Origin: Diploscapter coronatus
Taxonomy: Eukaryota > Nematoda > Chromadorea > Rhabditida > Rhabditidae
Assembly: GCA_964036155.1 (NCBI GenBank)
Contig: OZ038422.1
Location: 38,463,201 to 38,527,200, forward strand
Direction of reading: 5' to 3'
DNA length: 64,000 nucleotides
The notes under the pieces are model-generated. The model was not told the DNA's origin. It worked only from the letters and a program-made list of their open reading frames with translations, and made no database searches. A program made the position numbers and the translations under genes. Each line of letters opens with the position of its first letter. The first letter of the stretch is position 1. Below, piece after piece: positions 58,563 to 64,000 of the stretch.

Positions 58563-60157
58563 ATGGAATCTTCCGCGAACAAAACAAGGAATTTCCCGAC
58601 GTACTACGGCAGAATCTCATACGATGACACGACGGTGACGATTACTGACGTACTCCAGAAGTTGACGACGAAAATCACGATCAGTGCGGAGGAAGGTAGG
58701 GAAATTTGGCTAAGTTTCGAAATTATTTGAATTTTTTCGGGTAAAATCGTCGATGTCGCTACTAGTCACATCCATTTTGGAATTCTGACGGAGTCAGGGC
58801 TTATCATCGCGAGAGCAGATACACCTTATGCGAGTACAAGTTTTTATTGGGAAGTGATTTTCTTATCAATGCAGATTAAAGAATGATCATTAGAGCAATC
58901 GAAATCTTATGTCTTCCATTCGAAGCATGTCAAAATGAATTTAAGAAGAAATATTTAATTTAGGAAGAAAGCTTCTCCGCTAAGTTTCCGATTTTCGACG
59001 ACTCGTTTCAATTTTCGTCGCATCGTTTCGAAATTTCGGCTCAAATTGAGCAGCTGAAGAATGCCGAATCGGATTTTGATGAAGAAGACAGTGATATGCC
59101 AGGGTATGAAATTTTCTTCTCAAGTAATTTTTTTCTCATACCCTCTATAAAATATTTAAGTGCATCAAATTCTAGTCAGGATGCCGTGCCCTCGTATGTT
59201 CTCTGCACGACGCTCAACGCCTTCTATATCTTCTCGAATGATCGACGCAAATTGTGGAAGTTAGGAGTTTTTTTTTTTTGCGAAAATGGGAAATAAACGA
59301 ATTTCAGAATTACACCCTCTTCTGAGTCTCTTACGATAACGTCAATTGAAGGCATTCCGAAGAGCGGAAAAATCGTCAAGGTATTTTTAATTCCAGTTCT
59401 TGTTTTTTTTTCTATTTGAAGTTTAAAATTTTCAGATGACCGGAGGCTATGATCACATTTTGGCTCTGACAAACGAGGGGAAACTATTCACCACTGGAAC
59501 TGGATTGTGAGATTTTATTTTATAACAACATTAGAAAATTTCAGTACTTTTTAGTCAATCTTCCATTTCAGTTAAATTTGCTTCATTAAGAATCCAAAAT
59601 TTTAAAACGTATGGCTTTGTAATAATTAGAATATTTTCAGGCACGGCGAGATGGGAATTGGAGAATTGGCTCGAAAAACTCGCTTGATCGAAGTGAACCC
59701 GTTCTGCGAGAAAGTCGCCGACATTTGCTGTGGCGCCTGGCACTCGCTCGCTTTGACTGGTATGAGAAATAGCTATGCTGATTCATTTTAATTATCCATT
59801 CTAAATAGCTAATTACTGCTTTAAATTACTCCATTTTAGAAGATCGCAAATTATATGGCTTCGGTTGGAACAAGGACGGGCAGTTGGGTGATGATTTGGT
59901 AAGTTTTTCTTCTCTTCTTTCCTTTATAATTTTTTTATTTTATGAAAAACTCAAATTTTTAGGATCCCTGCCAAACGCTTCCCGCCGAAATTTCGATTGG
60001 AAATCTGCTAGAAGACGAACCGGATACAGCAGCGTTGATCTACACGTGCAAAGCAGTGAGAGCGGAACGAAACGCAACCAAAATCTGGTATACGATAGAT
60101 GAGAATGATGACGTCATACAGATCATCATCGGAAAAGGATTCGAATATCCGGACTGA
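58563..60157 (+). CDS. RCC1-repeat protein (RCCD1-like)
   Basis: Nine exons give a continuous 328-residue frame: 58563-58695, 58741-58853, 58964-59103, 59176-59259, 59308-59380, 59436-59506, 59641-59759, 59840-59898 and 59963-60157. RCC1 blade motifs recur: KIVDVATSHIHFGILTESG, KIVKMTGGYDHILALTNEGK, VADICCGAWHSLALT and LYGFGWNKDGQLG. An acidic stretch (ESDFDEEDSD) lies before the main repeats. The GWN.GQLG block and length are reminiscent of RCCD1, but there are few clear blades, and other RCC1-domain proteins are possible. Role inferred only as a protein-interaction beta-propeller. The first intron (58696-58740) ends in TTTTTCGG rather than AG, yet phase and the KIVDVA motif demand that junction. 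The ATG follows AAATTCAG directly, suggesting trans-splicing. Confidence 0.84.
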
Positions 60158-62249
60158 TAATTTCCTTTTAATTTAAGATTTTTTAAGTTTATCTTTTTCC
60201 CTTAGCGAAGTTATATTCTTCATTTCTCGGAGTTTTTAGAAAGTTTGGTCTTCTTTTCTGCAAAGATCCTGCTAAAAATTATCCGCTTTTTAAGTACAAT
60301 TTTAGTTCTTTTTAGCTTTCCAAAATGCTAAATACGGTGAAACTTAAATAACAACTTGCGTGAAGGGATTAGGTTTTCTTATTATATCGCAGATCCATTT
60401 TGAAAAGATTATTTTTCTTTCGAACAATTTTGCAAATGTGAAATCCGTTCTAAATTAGTCTTCGTTCTACAAATCTCAAGCTCAATTGTGAGAAAAACAG
60501 ATTACGTCTAAAATGGGTTTCTATTGGAAACGGTGCTGATTTTATCAGGGATATTCGAAAACAAGATAATTCTAACTTCAAATATAACCTATTCTTATCA
60601 TTTTATTATTTTATTGTATTTTCATCTGAGTTTCGATTTTAATTCAAATTTACCACATGATATTTAGTCTACGACTTATTCCAGTCGGTTTTATTTTCTA
60701 TCCTTATCATGAGGCCAGAGATTTTCAGTTTTAATTCTTCACATGACCAAATTGCGGGTGTTTTATCTCACGAGTTTTTCGCCCTTTTTCGAGCCCAATT
60801 AATTTTCCATTTTCACGAGTCAAAACCAGAGACAAACTTGTGATTTCCTACATTCAATTTGTCGTGAAAAAATAAAAATTGTAAACAGAAATCTGAATCT
60901 AAAAACTGTCGGTGAAATATGTGAAAGTAATGTAATTCCTTTTTTGGTGTGAAATTTCTCGTTTGTTTTAGTTGTATTAAAATATTTCTTTGGTTTAAAT
61001 TTGATGTCCTAAAGTATCAAATTTATCCCTTCGTTTTTAATCTCCCAGACCTTCTAAAAATGTTAGATATTTAGAGTTTGCTTTAATATTGTGAGCATTA
61101 TAAAATTTTAGCAAGGTATCAAACGCAAGATTTAATAACGCTGAATTATTTTTCTTTGCAACTCAATCGTCATACGTTGAAGAACAGGGTAGGAAGACAG
61201 GTTAGGATGTTTTTATTCGATCGAATCTTCGGATAAGCCGCGATATATCCCATGCCCACTTGCTGAAAAAGGATACCGACTAATAGGAGTGATATTTCAC
61301 ACTTGCAGTGCTAAAGATGGACTAGACTTGATTAGCCCTCTCACATTTGGGGTCTACTTTGCGAGATAAAAATGTTTTCAGCCTTTATTTTCATAAAAAT
61401 AGACTTCATTTGATTTTCAAGTATGAGTTGGTCAGGCCTAGGGTGAGCGATCGTAAAACAGCTCTACGACCTACCCCCAATAATTTTTTCTAAAAAATTT
61501 CAATCTCCAGCCTATAACTAGTAAAACTTTTCACTAGTGCGATCTAGTGTCATAACTATGAATTCTCTCGTACGACCTATCCCCTGTAATTTGTTTTCGT
61601 CTGAAGAAAGTACTCCCTAGACCTGGAGTTGATTATAAAATGATTATCCTATTGTAGAATTGAATTATTTTCTTCCAAAAGTTATGGCCTACGCTTAAAA
61701 TTCTTTCTAATGCGTTTCATAGTTTCAATACATATTGGTTTCTGAGTCAGTGAGAGCCGAATTAAAAAATATATCTTACTCCATTTAAATTTATACTTCC
61801 AAATCGTGCAGAAATTTTCTAGTTTCCATAAATAATATTCACCTAAACCTAAAAATAACTGCTCAAAATGTTCAAATTCAATAATTCTTCAAAGAACTAT
61901 CGCATAACAAATTTGTCTATTTTAGTACCATTCCAAAAGCTCGAAATTTCCCCGTGAAACTTGCGAACAAATTCTCTCCAAAATGTAAATATTTCTGTCC
62001 TCTCTTCTCACTCCACAATTTGCCTTCGATCGTTTCGCATTTTCTCTTCTTGCAGCAGACCCCCTCCCCTCTTTATTCTTGTTTTCGTTCCTCTGTGTGT
62101 CTGTCTTGCGATTTCGTCATTCTTTTCTCTTGTTTCTCTGCCCAATGTTGAAGGATAGCGATACTGACTCTCGGACTCTGTCATCGATTCTGGGCGACCG
62201 CGTCGCGTGAGGGTTGCGTCGCGGCCAAGGCAGCCCGCGCGTCCTCCTC
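60158..62249. other. Intergenic region after the RCC1-type gene
   Basis: AT-rich, with no exon supported. It contains the second copy of the inverted-repeat element (61433-61627). From about 61,940 it becomes pyrimidine-rich, with two overlapping 65-codon frames that look like promoter-type low complexity. Confidence 0.5.
61433..61627. mobile_element. MITE copy related to the receptor-intron insertion
   Basis: The ends CAGGCCTAGGGTGAGCGATC and GTACTCCCTAGACCTG are terminal inverted repeats. The internal pieces TACGACCTACCCCCAATAA and TTCGTCTGAAGAAAGTACTC align with 32743-32910. Confidence 0.7.
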
Positions 62250-62976
62250 ATGGCCCATTCAGGTCTCGTGATTAGTTATTGCCGATGAATTTTTATTTTC
62301 CTGCAATTTTGATAAGTCATATATTTTAAAGAGGCACGCATAGTGTCAACATTTTGGCAGAGCGCCTAGAATTTTCCAAGATTAGTGTATTTTGCGAAAA
62401 TAAGGCGTAATTTTGCATGACCACTTTCATAACACTTTACACAATCTTTTGTTGAGAAACCACTATCAGTTTCGACAAGTTTCATTTTTCACTCCATACG
62501 AAAGTCCTTTTTTACCTTCTGCGAGCTTTTGTACACGTCTACTTTCTATTGAGTTATCATTCTTTTCCATGTATCGCCTTTAGTAAGTCGATACTACAGT
62601 ATTCTAACTGCATCTTACTTGCGCCTTGTGAATATTTCAACGTATTGCTTCATTAGTAAATTCGAAAGTTCCTAACTTTTCATAATTTAATTAAATTATC
62701 TTTCACCTTTTTAAATAGAATTTCATCTTTCAGTATTCTAGTCCTAAATAATCATACGGAATCTTATATCACCTTGATCGTCATTTCTATTTGTTTTTAA
62801 TTCATTTCGTCAAATTTCTAAATTTGATTCTATCCACAGATTTCAAGTTCCTCCAGGCAGCTTTGCCTAAGCGTGTCAAGTTAGCGTACGGTAAGATCCG
62901 CGGAACGTTTCCGAGAAGTGACGGTGTAACATCCGGACTGATTGACAGCGAACGCCTATCTAACCACAACAACTGA
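62250..62976 (+). CDS. Possible two-exon upstream ORF, 49 residues
   Basis: Exon 62250-62262 (ATG GCC CAT TCA G) with donor CAG/GTCTCG joins in phase to 62840-62976 after acceptor TATCCACAG. The product contains DFKFLQAALPKRVKLAYGK and ends SNHNN-stop. The second exon continues to a strong GTAAGA donor at 62990 and then joins the exon holding the next gene's ATG. So this is most likely 5' leader sequence containing an upstream ORF, or a microprotein. The first exon lies in a GC-rich patch (62150-62265). The donor is weak, and no homologue is known to me. Confidence 0.3.
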
Positions 62977-63557
62977 TTCCAGCCATTTGGTAAGAAGCTA
63001 CAATTCGTTTGTAAAATTCACAACCTTTCTTCTGAACAATGGCGGCTTTTACAAACTAAATAGAAGTTTTCTATTAAAAATACTGTAAGGAATTTCCCAT
63101 GTGTAGTCTTATCAAACTACCCATTAAAATTCCCAAGAAAGTTCGGTTTCACAAACAATTACAATTCTAAGTAAGCAGGTTCTTATCAAGAACCTTTCAT
63201 CAAAACTTGATACTGAAAACGCTTGAAAGCCTTTTTATTCGAAAAAAAACATCTAGATAATAGCTTTAACTTGGCCCTATCATATGCATTATGCGCGATC
63301 AGCAATAGTTTTTTCTTCTTTCAACCGGACGCAAAAAACGCCTGATAAATGATAAATACCTCGTGAATATTTGATTACCACGCACATGGCCTCTACATAG
63401 TGTCTAATTAGGTATTCCTATCATAAGCTTAGGTTTAATACCTGTAAAAGTCGTCTGAATTTTCAAACCATAAATTTCAACGACTATTCTCTTCTCAACT
63501 AAGCCTAAAATTAGTCAATCACCAAGTCTTTTTTTATGAAAGTTGTTTCAGAAAGAG

Positions 63558-64000
63558 ATGGAAAAGAAACAGTCGAAGCAGTTCGTATATTTCTACAACT
63601 CGAACATGACAATGACATCGCCCACGTCGAGTTATCAGGTGCAGCAGCAGACCAACAGCAACGCACCCACTACACCGCAGGGAAAACCCAAGAAGGTAGG
63701 CACCTTGAACAAGAAAACATCATCGGAACAACATTCGCTTTACTTATTTTTACGAATAATGCTTGAAAAATCTTATCTCGAAATTGTATATTGACCGATT
63801 TTACATTATCCCCAGATACAAAAGTGAGAACAAAACTTGAACATTAGTCCATATAGTTAGAACAACATCCAAACTCACTTCTTGCGAAAGTCTTTCAGCG
63901 GATTATCTTTATCTCTAGTAAATGTCGTATTTATTGACTAAACATATTCACATTCTCAGACCCAGACTCCGAACCGTCGGTTCGTGAAGAAGACTCAGCA
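63558..64000 (+). CDS. 5' part of an unrecognised gene (runs off the window)
   Basis: Exon 63552-63695 follows a TTGTTTCAG acceptor. From ATG 63558 it encodes MEKKQSKQFVYFYNSNM followed by a Thr/Ser/Gln-rich stretch (QVQQQTNSNAPTTPQGKPKK) with a phase-0 GTAGGC donor. The next exon starts at 63960 after TTCTCAG and continues TQTPNRRFVKKTQ to the window end. Low-complexity, basic, probably an intrinsically disordered N-terminus of an RNA- or chromatin-associated protein, but that is a guess. Its 5' leader probably includes 62840-62989. Confidence 0.6.

Noticed and set aside
1..64000. CRISPR array, prophage, bacterial operon or toxin system
   Set aside because: Spliced genes, metazoan protein families and intronic MITEs show this is animal nuclear DNA; no regularly spaced repeats or prokaryotic gene clusters were found.

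Overview
The window looks like nuclear DNA of a nematode, probably a rhabditid-type worm. It is AT-rich, genes are split by many short introns (often 42-60 nt) ending in TTTCAG/TTTAG, some introns start with GC, and several start codons lie just after a splice acceptor, as expected for spliced-leader trans-splicing. Nearly all real genes are multi-exon, so long open frames are misleading. Exons below were joined by hand from splice signals and reading phase; for every main gene the phases close exactly.

Layout. 1-12.77 kb, minus strand: a LARP4/5-type La-related RNA-binding protein (La motif, RRM-like domain, RGG tail), with an 8.5 kb intron and its 3' end outside the window. 16.49-17.90 kb, plus: a short SLD2/RecQ4-N-terminus-type replication factor dense in CDK sites. 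17.9-23.6 kb: mostly unassigned, with weak minus-strand exon candidates and a small inverted-repeat element. 23.60-27.83 kb, plus: a secreted M14 zinc carboxypeptidase. 29.75-31.19 kb, plus: an unrecognised secreted protein. 31.5-45.5 kb: a large inverted duplication. Two intact, divergently oriented copies of a nicotinic-type Cys-loop receptor subunit gene flank a 7.2 kb loop carrying a mucin-stalked C-type lectin gene. 45.7-47.1 kb: ambiguous coding-like segments. 47.23-51.18 kb, minus: an F-box protein. 51.2-58.5 kb: no gene recognised. 58.56-60.16 kb, plus: an RCC1-repeat protein, one of whose introns ends in GG. 62.25-64 kb, plus: the 5' part of another gene, preceded by a possible two-exon upstream ORF.

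These are independent eukaryotic genes, not an operon or a defence system. Themes are RNA binding (LARP), replication initiation (SLD2), extracellular proteolysis and matrix (carboxypeptidase, secreted proteins, lectin), neuronal or muscle signalling (receptor pair) and ubiquitin targeting (F-box). The most unusual structures are the inverted receptor duplication with insertions private to one arm, an apparent GT-GG intron, a complete non-autonomous hAT-like element with a perfect 8-bp target duplication, and several inverted-repeat element families in introns.
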